Below are positions 42,804 to 50,475 of a stretch of 64,000 nucleotides of DNA, piece after piece. The stretch covers positions 106,100 through 170,099 of the IMG/VR virus record IMGVR_UViG_3300018080_000001; one strand, written 5' to 3'. Under the pieces are notes generated by a model that made no database searches, had not been told where the DNA came from, and saw only the letters and a list, made by a program, of their open reading frames with translations. A program made the translations under genes and the position numbers. Positions within the stretch are counted from its first letter, which is position 1. Each line of letters opens with the position of its first letter. This DNA is from a virus.

Positions 42804-43760
42804 TCACCTCCAATCATAAAAAAGTTTGTTTATCCGCGTTGACCATTTTATGGAGTTGGTTCCTTTATCTGCAAGATATTGTAATTCTTCTTTCATTTCA
42901 TTTTCTAACTCTTCTGTCTCTCTCCAACGATCTACATCTCCATAATCTTCTAATAAATTTTCCACCCAAGAATCCAGTACAGAGACTAATGTCCTTGGTT
43001 CTAAAGCATCAAGCTCCCATGATACGGGTCCATGTTCCTTTATATATTTGGCAGCCCTACTATCAGACTCTTTAGCAGGATTTGGTGGTGGATTAAAACT
43101 TTCTATTTGATCTTTTGTCAAAGCTAATCTGTGGAATAAAATATCGGTATTCTGTTCCGACCTATCACGCCCAAACATAGATAATCTATTTTGTACGTCT
43201 TCATCCATATTCAATCCGCTAGGATCATGGTCCCCAAAATAGAAAATATGGTAATCCCGTCCAGAACTTTTTATCTCTCTAATTTGTTTCCCTGTAATAT
43301 ATAGTTGTGATTGAGAAGAATATCCTTTATTCGAGGTAAAAGGTATATGCCATTTAGAACATGCAGGCTCCAGAACACCCTCTAAAGCTTGCTTTTCGCA
43401 CATAACATCCAAGTGTATGGGTTGGCTTTGCCATCGGTCTATGCGGAACTGTTGGGCTGCTGATTCTATGATCTCATCCGGTGCACTCCAGTGTGGTTCT
43501 ACTATAGTTTTTCTCCCCCTGTCCACTATCATGTCCCAATCAATAAAACCAACAAGTCTAGCGTCATTAATAATATTTTTAATCCTGGTATAACTTTTAA
43601 CAGTGTTTTCTATTAGGTCAGAAGCCACTAGTTGATAATATAATTGACGAACTGTTAAGTCATAACCTTCCTGTGCATAATCTTCTAGAATAGAAATACA
43701 GTGATCAATTATTTCTAATGATTCCCTACGAAACTTTTTTGATATAAACTTTTCTTTCAT
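42804..43760 (-). CDS. TopoVI-A/Spo11-like Toprim protein (Mini-A candidate, 318 aa)
   Basis: Start at 43760 (MKEKFISKKF) behind AGAGGT. 'LTVRQLYYQLVASDLI' (~35-50) matches the RxxYY motif in the winged helix of TopoVI-A/Spo11, whose Tyr cuts DNA. 'CEKQALEGVLEPACSKW' (~121-137) supplies the Toprim Glu, and 'YFGDHDPSGLNM' (~174-185) the DxD motif. Both halves of the active site are therefore present. No B-subunit ATPase gene is in the window. Phages and other mobile elements are known to carry such A-only proteins (Mini-A), whose role is undefined. Confidence 0.75.
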   Translation of the reverse strand: MKEKFISKKFRRESLEIIDHCISILEDYAQEGYDLTVRQLYYQLVASDLIENTVKSYTRIKNIINDARLVGFIDWDMIVDRGRKTIVEPHWSAPDEIIESAAQQFRIDRWQSQPIHLDVMCEKQALEGVLEPACSKWHIPFTSNKGYSSQSQLYITGKQIREIKSSGRDYHIFYFGDHDPSGLNMDEDVQNRLSMFGRDRSEQNTDILFHRLALTKDQIESFNPPPNPAKESDSRAAKYIKEHGPVSWELDALEPRTLVSVLDSWVENLLEDYGDVDRWRETEELENEMKEELQYLADKGTNSIKWSTRINKLFYDWR

Positions 43761-43771
43761 TTTATTTACCT

Positions 43772-44044
43772 CTAATATACTGTGCACTTATTTTTTTGTT
43801 CCCATTCATTATATTTAAGATGTAATTCAAATGATAAATCTTTAGGACTAATAAAGATAGTGTTCCAGTGGTCAGTCCAAGTATCAATCCACAAAGAGCT
43901 TAAATTTTGTTCTTCTTTTAAAAATGTTATAATACATTTCTCTTCCTTATCCTTTTTTGACATAATTGCTAGAACATCGGTCATTAAAATTATGACGAAT
44001 GCTGATATTAATAGCAAACTAACAATAAATAGTATTTTCTTCAT
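43772..44044 (-). CDS. Secreted or membrane-anchored small protein (90 aa)
   Basis: Residues 1-28 ('MKKILFIVSLLLISAFVIIL') are a signal anchor with a basic start. The remainder is soluble and Trp-rich ('LWIDTWTDHWNTIFISP'). Might act at the cell envelope. Confidence 0.6.
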   Translation of the reverse strand: MKKILFIVSLLLISAFVIILMTDVLAIMSKKDKEEKCIITFLKEEQNLSSLWIDTWTDHWNTIFISPKDLSFELHLKYNEWEQKNKCTVY

Positions 44045-44059
44045 TTATATATCTCTTTC

Positions 44060-44248
44060 TCACTTTTCTTTATCTTGTTTAAGATCTTCTAAGGATTTCC
44101 ATATAAAACAATTCTCGTCTTTGCACTGCACTAAACCAAGATTTTTAGGCAGGTTATCTACTTCTTGTATAATTTTTTTACAACAACTGTATACTTTGTA
44201 TTTGCAGTTATCAGATAATATATTAAATGTTACCAATTTGTAAAACAT
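44060..44248 (-). CDS. Hypothetical 62-aa protein
   Basis: 'YKLVTFNILSDNCKYKVYSC' with five Cys and an acidic tail. Nothing recognised. Confidence 0.5.
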   Translation of the reverse strand: MFYKLVTFNILSDNCKYKVYSCCKKIIQEVDNLPKNLGLVQCKDENCFIWKSLEDLKQDKEK

Positions 44249-44264
44249 TATTAAAACCTCGCAA

Positions 44265-44489
44265 TTATTTTATATCTCTAATTTTATCAGCCATTTCCTT
44301 CAAAGCATCCGCCAATGAATCGCACCCAACAGGAGATGTGGCAAGTATCTTTTGATCAGTAGAATCATACCATTCACCCTTTATCTTATCTACAAGGTAT
44401 ATAGATCTACCAAGCTCTGTATTCCTACAAATCAAATATCGGTCCTCAGTTATTGGTATTGTTATTTCTGTTTTTTCTTTGATGCTCAT
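44265..44489 (-). CDS. Hypothetical 74-aa protein
   Basis: Beta-hairpin-rich start ('TEITIPITEDRYLICRNTEL') then a helix ('SLADALKEMADKIRDI'). The stop is 2 bp from the next start. Confidence 0.5.
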   Translation of the reverse strand: MSIKEKTEITIPITEDRYLICRNTELGRSIYLVDKIKGEWYDSTDQKILATSPVGCDSLADALKEMADKIRDIK

Positions 44490-44491
44490 AC

Positions 44492-44950
44492 TTAGTCCTT
44501 ATTACTATGATATTCTAATGCAAAATGATCTGTGAAGATGTGGGAATACATACCGTCTCTAATATCTTTAGTATCTCTGTAAGACATAAATATATATTTT
44601 ATAAAACCCATGGTAACAACGCTTCCTTCTTTAAAAGCTAAAATACTTTTATGTTTTACTAAGTCTAAAAATTGTTTCTGTAACAGCTCACAATGTGGCC
44701 CATTAGCTCCTTGTATTAAAATTGGCTTGCCGTAAGATTCTTCACGCACGGATAAAGCTTCGAGTAACATAGTTTGTGTGATATTTGTTTTTACGAAACA
44801 ATCCTCAATAGCATCGTGTAGAGCATCGGTTATAAAACCATCAAGCAATACACGGTTAAAAAGTTTTCTTGCGCCGTCCGGCATTAGGTCGTAGTTGCTT
44901 TCAATTCTATTTATATAACTATCAATTGTTTCTTGTAAATCATCTTTCAT
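44492..44950 (-). CDS. Hypothetical 152-aa protein
   Basis: Helical, beginning 'LQETIDSYINRIESNYDLMP', with 'LIQGANGPHCELLQKQFLDL' in the middle and an end rich in His/Asp. No known family. ATGA overlap with the membrane gene upstream. Confidence 0.5.
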   Translation of the reverse strand: MKDDLQETIDSYINRIESNYDLMPDGARKLFNRVLLDGFITDALHDAIEDCFVKTNITQTMLLEALSVREESYGKPILIQGANGPHCELLQKQFLDLVKHKSILAFKEGSVVTMGFIKYIFMSYRDTKDIRDGMYSHIFTDHFALEYHSNKD

Positions 44951-45339
44951 TTTACAACGTCCTTTACTTTTTCTTCAACCTCATTAACAACGCCTTTAGG
45001 ATACCAAGAGTCAATATGAAGTCTAAGCTTATCCATAAGTAAATTAGCGTTATCAACCGCCTTTTCTGTAGTATCACTATTAATTGTTCTATAGACAATA
45101 ACATTTTTATAGATATCCCAGGCACTGCGAGGAACTGTAGAAATCAAAAGAACGGCAAAGCACAAGAACATAAGTTTTTTAAGCTTTTTAAATACTGAAA
45201 TTAAAAGAGGCTGTTCTTTTTCAGAATCATGAATAGCTATAAATAAAATAACTAGAGCGAAAAAAACAAATATAAGAGAAACCATAGATAAATTCCAAAT
45301 AGTACTCGCGATGGGTTCTAATATTAGTAAAAATTCCAT
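44947..45339 (-). CDS. Membrane protein (130 aa)
   Basis: Two to three hydrophobic segments: ~15-35 ('WNLSMVSLIFVFFALVILFI') and ~52-68 ('LMFLCFAVLLISTVPRS'), then a soluble helical C-terminus. AGGAGCACT precedes the ATG. Unknown role in the envelope. Confidence 0.55.
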   Translation of the reverse strand: MEFLLILEPIASTIWNLSMVSLIFVFFALVILFIAIHDSEKEQPLLISVFKKLKKLMFLCFAVLLISTVPRSAWDIYKNVIVYRTINSDTTEKAVDNANLLMDKLRLHIDSWYPKGVVNEVEEKVKDVVK

Positions 45340-45350
45340 TTTAGTGCTCC

Positions 45351-45644
45351 TTATTTAAATAGATCTTTTTTATCTTTTTCTCTTACACTGTCCAAAATCG
45401 AAAGCTCTTCTTTCACATATATTCTAGAAGTTTCATAACGAAACATACCTTCTTTATCGGTTTCCATTCTTCCCACGTCTCCATTATCAAGATGCCAAAA
45501 ACCATGAGCAAATCCATGTTCATCATTTATAGTCAGATCTGGATCTCTTATTTTATTATTGAATTCAAGCCTTTTCCTTTGGTCCTTTTTTCTACCTTCA
45601 TCGAGAATTTTACTCATATTTTCTAATGTCCAACCGTCTTTCAT
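45351..45644 (-). CDS. Hypothetical 97-aa protein
   Basis: Charged helix followed by a Gly/His-rich part ('DEHGFAHGFWHLDNGDVGRM') and a C-terminal helix. Nothing recognised. Confidence 0.5.
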   Translation of the reverse strand: MKDGWTLENMSKILDEGRKKDQRKRLEFNNKIRDPDLTINDEHGFAHGFWHLDNGDVGRMETDKEGMFRYETSRIYVKEELSILDSVREKDKKDLFK

Positions 45645-45673
45645 TGTACATCTCCCTATTTATAAATTACGTT

Positions 45674-46162
45674 TTATAACAAACCTCTGTCTTGAGCTTC
45701 TGACTGCATTACATAATAAATTTCCGGCAGATAATTTTCATTGGCATCAGGATTATCCATCAACGCTTGTAATTCGTTATCCATTTGCCAGGAAGCTTCG
45801 GAATCCGGATTAAGTACATTAGAAATACACAGACAAGCAGATACGTCGCTTCTCCTACGTTCTTCAGTTTTTCTTTCTAGGAACTTGATAGTATTAAGCA
45901 AATGCCTGTCTTCCATGTCATACACTGATATTTTTTCACCGTCTTTAGTAGACCACATAAAATTTTCGCACCACCAAGTAAAGTCGGGTTCTTGTACCCC
46001 AGTATCTTCGACTTCACCTACAACTCTACCCCAATGATTTTTTGCCGTAGCTATTATTTTTCTTTGATATAGTTTTCTTAGCTCAGATTCTAATTTATAG
46101 TATTCTCTAACTTTCATTATTGATTTACCACTTTTCGTTTTATAATATATTCGAGCTAACAT
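45674..46162 (-). CDS. Hypothetical 162-aa protein
   Basis: Start at ATG 46162 (MLARIYYKTKSG), overlapping the stop of the upstream gene (TAATG). Helical with a Trp-rich block ('EPDFTWWCENFMWSTKDG') and a Cys pair ('SACLCISNV'). Confidence 0.5.
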   Translation of the reverse strand: MLARIYYKTKSGKSIMKVREYYKLESELRKLYQRKIIATAKNHWGRVVGEVEDTGVQEPDFTWWCENFMWSTKDGEKISVYDMEDRHLLNTIKFLERKTEERRRSDVSACLCISNVLNPDSEASWQMDNELQALMDNPDANENYLPEIYYVMQSEAQDRGLL

Positions 46163-46470
46163 TACCAATCACCCCCGCCAACCCATACATCAATACCAAT
46201 AAGAGCTATTAATTCCTGTTGTGATTTTTCTTGCCTGTTATGCGAATCTCCCAAAAGCAAATCAAATCCATCACCACCACCGGTATAATAATTAGCATCA
46301 GGAAAATGTTCTTGTATATCTTTGAGCAACGTGCTCATTTGTTTGCATACTTTATCAAATCTTTTTTCTATTGATGGCATTCGTTCTAACAATATTTGTC
46401 GAGAATCGCAGTATTCTCCAGATTCTAACATTGCTAAAATATCTTCCTCGTATAAAGGTTTATTTTTCAT
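46162..46470 (-). CDS. Hypothetical 102-aa protein
   Basis: Start at ATG 46470 (MKNKPLYEEDILAML). Middle contains 'TLLKDIQEHFPDANYYTGGG' and ends 'LIALIGIDVWVGGGDW'. It resembles short phage proteins of unknown role containing a 'ANYYxxGGxxxLLLGxxH' segment. Confidence 0.5.
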   Translation of the reverse strand: MKNKPLYEEDILAMLESGEYCDSRQILLERMPSIEKRFDKVCKQMSTLLKDIQEHFPDANYYTGGGDGFDLLLGDSHNRQEKSQQELIALIGIDVWVGGGDW

Positions 46471-46482
46471 GTTAATCACCAA

Positions 46483-46616
46483 TTCTCTAAATCCTGTATA
46501 GAAATACCAAGTTTATCCAAATATATTTACTGTTTCCGTTTTACTTTTTCTCTTCATGCTAGCCATTACCGAATAATTTATTCATCAAATCATGCCATTT
46601 TTGAGGGGCTCATTAT
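46483..46616. other. Short non-coding gap with gene debris
   Basis: No frame with a ribosome site is present. On the minus strand, short stop-bounded fragments such as 'WHDLMNKLFGNG' and 'YLDKLGISIQDLENW' look like coding remnants in two frames, but the parent gene cannot be identified. Confidence 0.3.
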
Positions 46617-46802
46617 CTACTCAACTATTTCATATGTAATATCACCCCATTTGCCGGACTCAATCATTACATCATACATGCTGTCATTATTGGAATCCAA
46701 CTTAGCCATCTCTTCCAAAGTTTTGGCACCATCAAGATACCATTCCGTCTTTGGATCTTCAACCTCGTACGTTACAACAACTTTGTAAATTATCTTAGCC
46801 AT
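46617..46802 (-). CDS. Hypothetical 61-aa protein
   Basis: GAGGGAAATAAAC precedes the ATG. 'KIIYKVVVTYEVEDPKTEWY' is a beta-strand pair, then a helix. Nothing recognised. Confidence 0.55.
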   Translation of the reverse strand: MAKIIYKVVVTYEVEDPKTEWYLDGAKTLEEMAKLDSNNDSMYDVMIESGKWGDITYEIVE

Positions 46803-46828
46803 GTTTATTTCCCTCCTCTATTTATTTT

Positions 46829-47056
46829 CTACCGCCCCCTAAAATCTTTTTTATCCATCTTCCTTATAGCATCTTCCAATTTACAACACGGACATACGGC
46901 AAAAATTACTGTAGGACATGTATCTTCTTTCGATATTAATCGCTCTTTCCAATCAAACACGTGTCCCTCAACACTATAGAAATTACCGGTAGAAATATCA
47001 TCAGATTGAATCTCATTATAATCGCACACAGAACAATAGAAAGTTTGTTGTGCCAT
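46829..47056 (-). CDS. Zinc-ribbon-like protein (75 aa)
   Basis: 'FYCSVCDYNEIQSDD' and 'FAVCPCCKLEDAI' give the two Cys pairs of a zinc ribbon about 45 residues apart, with an intervening beta region. Function unknown. Confidence 0.55.
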   Translation of the reverse strand: MAQQTFYCSVCDYNEIQSDDISTGNFYSVEGHVFDWKERLISKEDTCPTVIFAVCPCCKLEDAIRKMDKKDFRGR

Positions 47057-47065
47057 AATTTTTCC

Positions 47066-47410
47066 TTACTTAAATACGTCCTCCGTATAATACTTACTCT
47101 TTTCACTTCCGATGCGTATCCAAAAATGACAATCCTCTTTTATACCCTTAATTTTGAAAAGATCCTTAGCATACACGCAACTATTAACTATATTCAAGTC
47201 CGTACTATCTAAAACACAAGAGTCTGGTGTCTCTCCATAATTCAAATCACAATGACAACCGAATTTTACATTTTTTTCTTTTTCCTCCAACCATTTGGAG
47301 ATCTTATCAAAAGCCGATATCCAACCTAGTTGAAAGTTACTAGGATCAGAACCAGGTTCATCTTGATTCTCTTTCAAATAATTTTTGATTTCTTCTACTG
47401 TGATTTTCAT
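47066..47410 (-). CDS. Hypothetical 114-aa protein behind a shared-type promoter
   Basis: The real start is the ATG at 47410 (MKITVEEIKNYLKEN), 6 bp after GGGAGGA. The longer frame to 47446 would begin inside the promoter's -10 box. 'GWISAFDKISKWLEEKEKNV' is helical; seven cysteines follow, with 'FGCHCDLNYG' and 'DSCVLDST'. The promoter marks it as the first gene of the left-running small-gene block. Confidence 0.65.
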   Translation of the reverse strand: MKITVEEIKNYLKENQDEPGSDPSNFQLGWISAFDKISKWLEEKEKNVKFGCHCDLNYGETPDSCVLDSTDLNIVNSCVYAKDLFKIKGIKEDCHFWIRIGSEKSKYYTEDVFK

Positions 47411-47434
47411 TGTTTTCCTCCCTGTGTTAAGGAA

Positions 47435-47463
47435 AACATAACTCATGTTTTTAGGGCTGTCAA
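47435..47463 (-). promoter_or_regulatory. Shared-type promoter
   Basis: TTGACA (47458-47463), 17 bp, TATGTT (47435-47440). Upstream sequence TTCAATATATTGACAGC is identical to the promoter at 40356-40384. Confidence 0.8.
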
Positions 47464-47523
47464 TATATTGAAGTAAGTTTTTTTAACTTTTTTAAATCAG
47501 TGTACGAAATAAGTTTATTTATG

Positions 47524-47709
47524 CTATTCATAATACACAGGTCCCTTTATATCTCGAACAGAAAAATAAACATTACGTTTTATAGCAGCTAAACCAACAC
47601 GCATATTAGGGTCTAAGCATAAAACTATATCATATCCAGTAATATTCGAAGCAACATGTAAATTATAATCAAATATACTATCATCCGTTTTTTTACCCAA
47701 AATCTTCAT
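47524..47709 (-). CDS. MKxLGK-family small protein (61 aa), first member
   Basis: Start at 47709 (MKILGKKTDDSIF); the frame upstream runs through the tRNA-like gene and is not coding. It carries the six-residue leader common to ~40 genes in this region, then a beta-rich body ('LHVASNITGYDIVLCLDPNM'). It marks the far end of the family array. Confidence 0.6.
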   Translation of the reverse strand: MKILGKKTDDSIFDYNLHVASNITGYDIVLCLDPNMRVGLAAIKRNVYFSVRDIKGPVYYE

Positions 47710-47716
47710 GTTTACT

Positions 47717-47796
47717 TGGGGGAGATGGCAGGATTCGAACCTGCATGTTCCCCTTTGGGTGAGTTTTCCACGGTGGCCACCTACTCTACATCTCCC
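47717..47796 (-). tRNA. tRNA-like gene, non-canonical centre, identity unresolved
   Basis: The 3' half is textbook: T arm GCAGG-TTCGAAT-CCTGC, acceptor GGAGATG/CATCTCC, then C and an encoded CCA. A G before position 1 could pair with that C, as in tRNA-His. Between U8-A9 and the T arm, however, the 42 nt do not fold into normal D and anticodon arms; they contain the palindrome GGTGGCCACC and a small hairpin ACCC-AAA-GGGG. A Ser(GGA)-like loop can be read but is unpaired. Either a highly divergent tRNA or a tRNA-like RNA. Confidence 0.6.
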
Positions 47797-47998
47797 ATAA
47801 ATTATGAACAAAGCTTATTTTATCATATACTTCTTTCTGTACTTTAAAAATAGCCTTGAACTGAATAAAAAGTCCTAATCTATTAGCAATACCTCTATCT
47901 ACTTTATTTCTATCCGTTATAGAAATACGATAATTAGGATTATTAGCATAAAGATTAGGACTTTCCAGATATTTACAGTACTTCCCTAACTTCCGCAT
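47786..47998 (-). CDS. MKxLGK-family small protein (70 aa)
   Basis: Start at 47998 (MRKLGKYCKYLESPN). The last ~11 nt overlap the 5' end of the tRNA-like gene. Body rich in Arg/Asn/Ile ('RISITDRNKVDRGIANRLGL'). Leader variant Met-Arg-Lys-Leu-Gly-Lys. Confidence 0.55.
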   Translation of the reverse strand: MRKLGKYCKYLESPNLYANNPNYRISITDRNKVDRGIANRLGLFIQFKAIFKVQKEVYDKISFVHNLWEM

Positions 47999-48000
47999 TA

Positions 48001-48312
48001 TTAGTCGGCAACTTGTTGCCAACCACGGGGGAGAAACTCTTGCTGCCGTACAACCTTGTAGTTTCCCACGGGAAGGTCAATAGGCGCGTGCTCATCGTGC
48101 AGCAGCTTAGACTGCTTAAGGCACTCAATATACATCGAAGCTCCCGCCATCATGATAGCGGCCTGTGCACCCGCAGAAAGCCTATGCGTATGACCAGTGA
48201 CTTCACCCCTGGCAACGATGTTGGTAGTCTGCTTTTGAGCATCCTCCGGAATGTCTGCAATCTCCATGATAAGAATGTCGCCCTGCCTACGTTGAATCAG
48301 ATTCTTTTCCAT
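48001..48312 (-). CDS. Conserved-type hypothetical protein (103 aa), GC-rich
   Basis: 'RRQGDILIMEIADIPEDAQK', 'GEVTGHTHRL' and 'IDLPVGNYKVVRQQEFLP' form a compact beta domain that I recall as a recurrent small protein in bacterial genomes, often beside DUF6745-type genes like the one at 51861. The gene is distinctly more GC-rich than its neighbours, consistent with recent transfer. The His in TGHTHR might bind metal. Function unknown. Confidence 0.65.
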   Translation of the reverse strand: MEKNLIQRRQGDILIMEIADIPEDAQKQTTNIVARGEVTGHTHRLSAGAQAAIMMAGASMYIECLKQSKLLHDEHAPIDLPVGNYKVVRQQEFLPRGWQQVAD

Positions 48313-48356
48313 TTTGCATTTCTCCTTTTTTGTTTTTTGTAAATGCCAATTATAAA

Positions 48357-48590
48357 TTACTTTACATACTTTTTCAATTTTCTTGCATCTTGAGCCACGA
48401 AAAAAGTTACTGCGCCAATAGTTATATAAGCTTCGTTAATAGTTTCTATTTTATAACGCAACTTAAGTATTTTATACGAAGAAACTGGTAACTCAATCTG
48501 AGAATATGAATAAATAGTATCTCCCAATATTAATAGATTACTATCACAAACTATGAAATCTTTCGATATTTTTTTTCCTAAATACTTCAT
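48357..48590 (-). CDS. MKxLGK-family small protein (77 aa)
   Basis: Leader MKYLGK, then 'KISKDFIVCDSNLLILGDTI' and 'SQIELPVSSYKILKLRYKIE', a beta-rich body ending in a basic helix. Not repeat-type. Confidence 0.6.
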   Translation of the reverse strand: MKYLGKKISKDFIVCDSNLLILGDTIYSYSQIELPVSSYKILKLRYKIETINEAYITIGAVTFFVAQDARKLKKYVK

Positions 48591-48639
48591 ACCTTATAAT
48601 TTATACCTAGTATATAAAAAATATTTCATTAAATTAGTA

Positions 48640-48803
48640 TTATATGGAACGCTTGATAACTTCATGAACAGGTCTTCTAACAAAAATACGAACTGCTATT
48701 TATACTCTTTGATATACGCGCATTCTAAGCTCATATATACATAGATAGACGAACGTTGTATAATATCATAACTAAAATCTTGTTGTTTTCCTATGAGTTT
48801 CAT
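48640..48803 (-). pseudogene. Frameshifted MKxLGK-family member
   Basis: ATG at 48803 directly follows the upstream stop. MKLIGKQQDFSYDIIQRSSI... stops at 48696-48698 after 35 codons; shifting frame restores an ending 'AVRIFVRRPVHEVIKRSI' to 48640, which resembles other family C-termini. A 1-2 base indel would explain it. The 35-residue product might still be made. Confidence 0.55.
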
Positions 48804-48983
48804 TCACAGCCCCTTAATTGAATGCCAAATCAAAATTCTAATAGTATTATTTACCAAGGTAACAACTGAAGTATTGATCATATCCGATACTGAATAACTA
48901 ATGGGACTACAAACTGAGTACCAGTCTAAGTCCCAAGCAAGCTCTCTAACTGAATATTCGACCGATCTTCCTAATGTTTTCAT
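48804..48983 (-). CDS. MKxLGK-family small protein with degenerate SV repeats (59 aa)
   Basis: Leader MKTLGR, then spaced Ser-Val units ('SVEYSVRELAWDLDWYSV') that have drifted from the tetrapeptide pattern. The ATG overlaps the upstream stop (ATGA). Confidence 0.6.
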   Translation of the reverse strand: MKTLGRSVEYSVRELAWDLDWYSVCSPISYSVSDMINTSVVTLVNNTIRILIWHSIKGL

Positions 48984-49153
48984 TTTATAGCATCTACGAT
49001 TACACGTAAAAATAAATTAGAAACAAGATTTCTAACTAAATCTCTAATAAAGTACCAAACTAAATTGTCAACTGAATTCCAAACTGAATTGTTAGTTAAG
49101 TCCCAAACTAAATACCAAACTAACTTTTTAACAGGTTTTCCCAATGTTTTCAT
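48980..49153 (-). CDS. MKxLGK-family tetrapeptide-repeat protein (57 aa)
   Basis: MKTLGKPV followed by Leu/Ser-Val units at 4-residue spacing ('KKLVWYLVWDLTNNSVWNSV'), ending 'VIVDAIK'. Overlaps both neighbours (TAATG and ATGA). Confidence 0.65.
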   Translation of the reverse strand: MKTLGKPVKKLVWYLVWDLTNNSVWNSVDNLVWYFIRDLVRNLVSNLFLRVIVDAIK

Positions 49154-49380
49154 TATAATAGATCTTCATATATAAAATTTTCAACAGACATCCGCATTTC
49201 TCCCGTTATATAAAATTCTAAGGAATGACCGAAAATACAAAACCTTTCTGCTATAAAAACCCATACACTATAAGTACTTATGATACTTAGTACTTTTTTG
49301 TATATAAGACCAGTTTCGGGGTGGACCCTATCATTTTCTTTCCCTAAATCAATACTGATAGTTTTTCCCAAAATCTTCAT
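49153..49380 (-). CDS. MKxLGK-family small protein (75 aa)
   Basis: Leader MKILGK; body 'IISTYSVWVFIAERFCIFGH' is hydrophobic and the end 'SVENFIYEDLL' shares 'FIYED' with the member at 61385, which defines a small subfamily. Confidence 0.6.
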   Translation of the reverse strand: MKILGKTISIDLGKENDRVHPETGLIYKKVLSIISTYSVWVFIAERFCIFGHSLEFYITGEMRMSVENFIYEDLL

Positions 49381-49388
49381 TATCTTAG

Positions 49389-49574
49389 TTACAATGTAAG
49401 AGCAATTCTAATATAGTGATCAAGAAAATCTCCGACCTTATAAAATGCGGCGTATTTAATAAAATACCACAAGTCGTTATCTATATTATTAAATAATTTA
49501 CTGTCAAAAAGATCTCGTCCATTATATAGATAATTTTCCAAAGTTTTAGTGCTGGATTTACCTAAATATTTCAT
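49389..49574 (-). CDS. MKxLGK-family small protein (61 aa)
   Basis: Leader MKYLGK, then 'SSTKTLENYLYNGRDLFDSK' and an aromatic-rich helix ('NDLWYFIKYAAFYKVGDFLD'). No repeat. Confidence 0.6.
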   Translation of the reverse strand: MKYLGKSSTKTLENYLYNGRDLFDSKLFNNIDNDLWYFIKYAAFYKVGDFLDHYIRIALTL

Positions 49575-49822
49575 TTCCTCACCTTATATTTATAAATAGG
49601 AATAGAGTTTTTTATATTTCTTTTTACTATTACTTTCAAAAAAGGGATGTCTATAGAACTTCTAATCAGCATACTCGGAGTAGTATCGTGTATAATTTTA
49701 TTAATCATAGTATTTAAATAATCAAAAATGTCGATATTCACAACTTTACTAACAGCATCTCTAGCCATTACACACCGGTTAAAACCAAACATAAAACTTA
49801 CATTTTTATCTATATTTTTCAT
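49571..49822 (-). CDS. MKxLGK-family small protein, IPIY-ending subfamily (83 aa)
   Basis: Leader variant MKNIDK. Ends 'SSIDIPFLKVIVKRNIKNSI' followed by PIYKYK, a C-terminal pattern (Ser-Ile/Val-x-x-Pro ... Arg-x-x-Ile ... Pro-Ile-Tyr-Glu/Lys) shared with the members at 49819, 56742 and 57265. ATGA overlaps on both sides. Confidence 0.6.
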   Translation of the reverse strand: MKNIDKNVSFMFGFNRCVMARDAVSKVVNIDIFDYLNTMINKIIHDTTPSMLIRSSIDIPFLKVIVKRNIKNSIPIYKYKVRK

Positions 49823-50076
49823 GATACAAACTCATAATAAGGAACCATGTGGATTATATTTCTCTGTACTACTTTTTTATAAATAGGAATCTCTATTGAA
49901 GGCACAATTATATGCCAAATAAAAGGATCTAACTTAACAGTGTGTATATAAATAGAAAGATTCTCTTCTATGAATACATAGAGCAAATAACTAACAATTT
50001 CTCGCATTTTTGTATTAACAAATGGAAAATTATAATCCTCAACCAATTCTTCTACCGGTTTACCTATTGAGTTCAT
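49819..50076 (-). CDS. MKxLGK-family small protein, IPIY-ending subfamily (85 aa)
   Basis: Leader MNSIGK. C-terminus 'PSIEIPIYKKVVQRNIIHMV' then PYYEF parallels the preceding gene closely, so the two are probably tandem duplicates that diverged. Confidence 0.6.
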   Translation of the reverse strand: MNSIGKPVEELVEDYNFPFVNTKMREIVSYLLYVFIEENLSIYIHTVKLDPFIWHIIVPSIEIPIYKKVVQRNIIHMVPYYEFVS

Positions 50077-50243
50077 TTTATAACCCTAACTAAAAACCTA
50101 ACTGAATCCCAAACTGAATCCCAAACTGAATCCCAAACTGAATCGATAACTGAATTCCTAACTGAATCAATAACTGAATCCCAAACTGAATTCCTAACTG
50201 AATTCCTAACTGAAGTACTAACTTGTTTTCCTATATTTTTCAT
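50073..50243 (-). CDS. MKxLGK-family tetrapeptide-repeat protein (56 aa)
   Basis: MKNIGK followed by eleven consecutive 4-residue units of the form Ser-Val-Trp/Arg/Ile-Asp/Asn ('SVRNSVRNSVWDSVIDSV'), ending VRVIK. ATG at 50243; the TGA overlaps the next ATG. Confidence 0.7.
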   Translation of the reverse strand: MKNIGKQVSTSVRNSVRNSVWDSVIDSVRNSVIDSVWDSVWDSVWDSVRFLVRVIK

Positions 50244-50244
50244 T

Positions 50245-50475
50245 TCATTTACATCCTGTTTTTATAATATCCCCACATATTACCCGGTTTAAAAATTTTG
50301 TATCGTGGTATGACTCAAGCATACTTGTAATAACACGCTCTAGCACTATATTAGAAACAAAATCATAAACAGTAATGTTGAAAAGATAGGGATAAGCAAG
50401 CGGACCTATTCTAAATGCTATGGCATCAAGACTTGCAAAATATTCTGTATGTTCTGGATTACCTAATATTTTCAT
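50245..50475 (-). CDS. MKxLGK-family small protein, HTxY subfamily (76 aa)
   Basis: MKILGN, then 'EHTEYFASLDAIAFRIGPLA' and 'YDFVSNIVLERV'. The member at 57035 has the same order ('GHTKYISSFDAVF', 'PDYVSNIITGKV'), so these are paralogues placed 7 kb apart. Confidence 0.65.
   Translation of the reverse strand: MKILGNPEHTEYFASLDAIAFRIGPLAYPYLFNITVYDFVSNIVLERVITSMLESYHDTKFLNRVICGDIIKTGCK

Noticed and set aside
49501-49507. Additional shared-type promoter from an internal TTTGACAG
   Set aside because: No suitable -10 box and the site lies within a coding region; the same applies near 58551.
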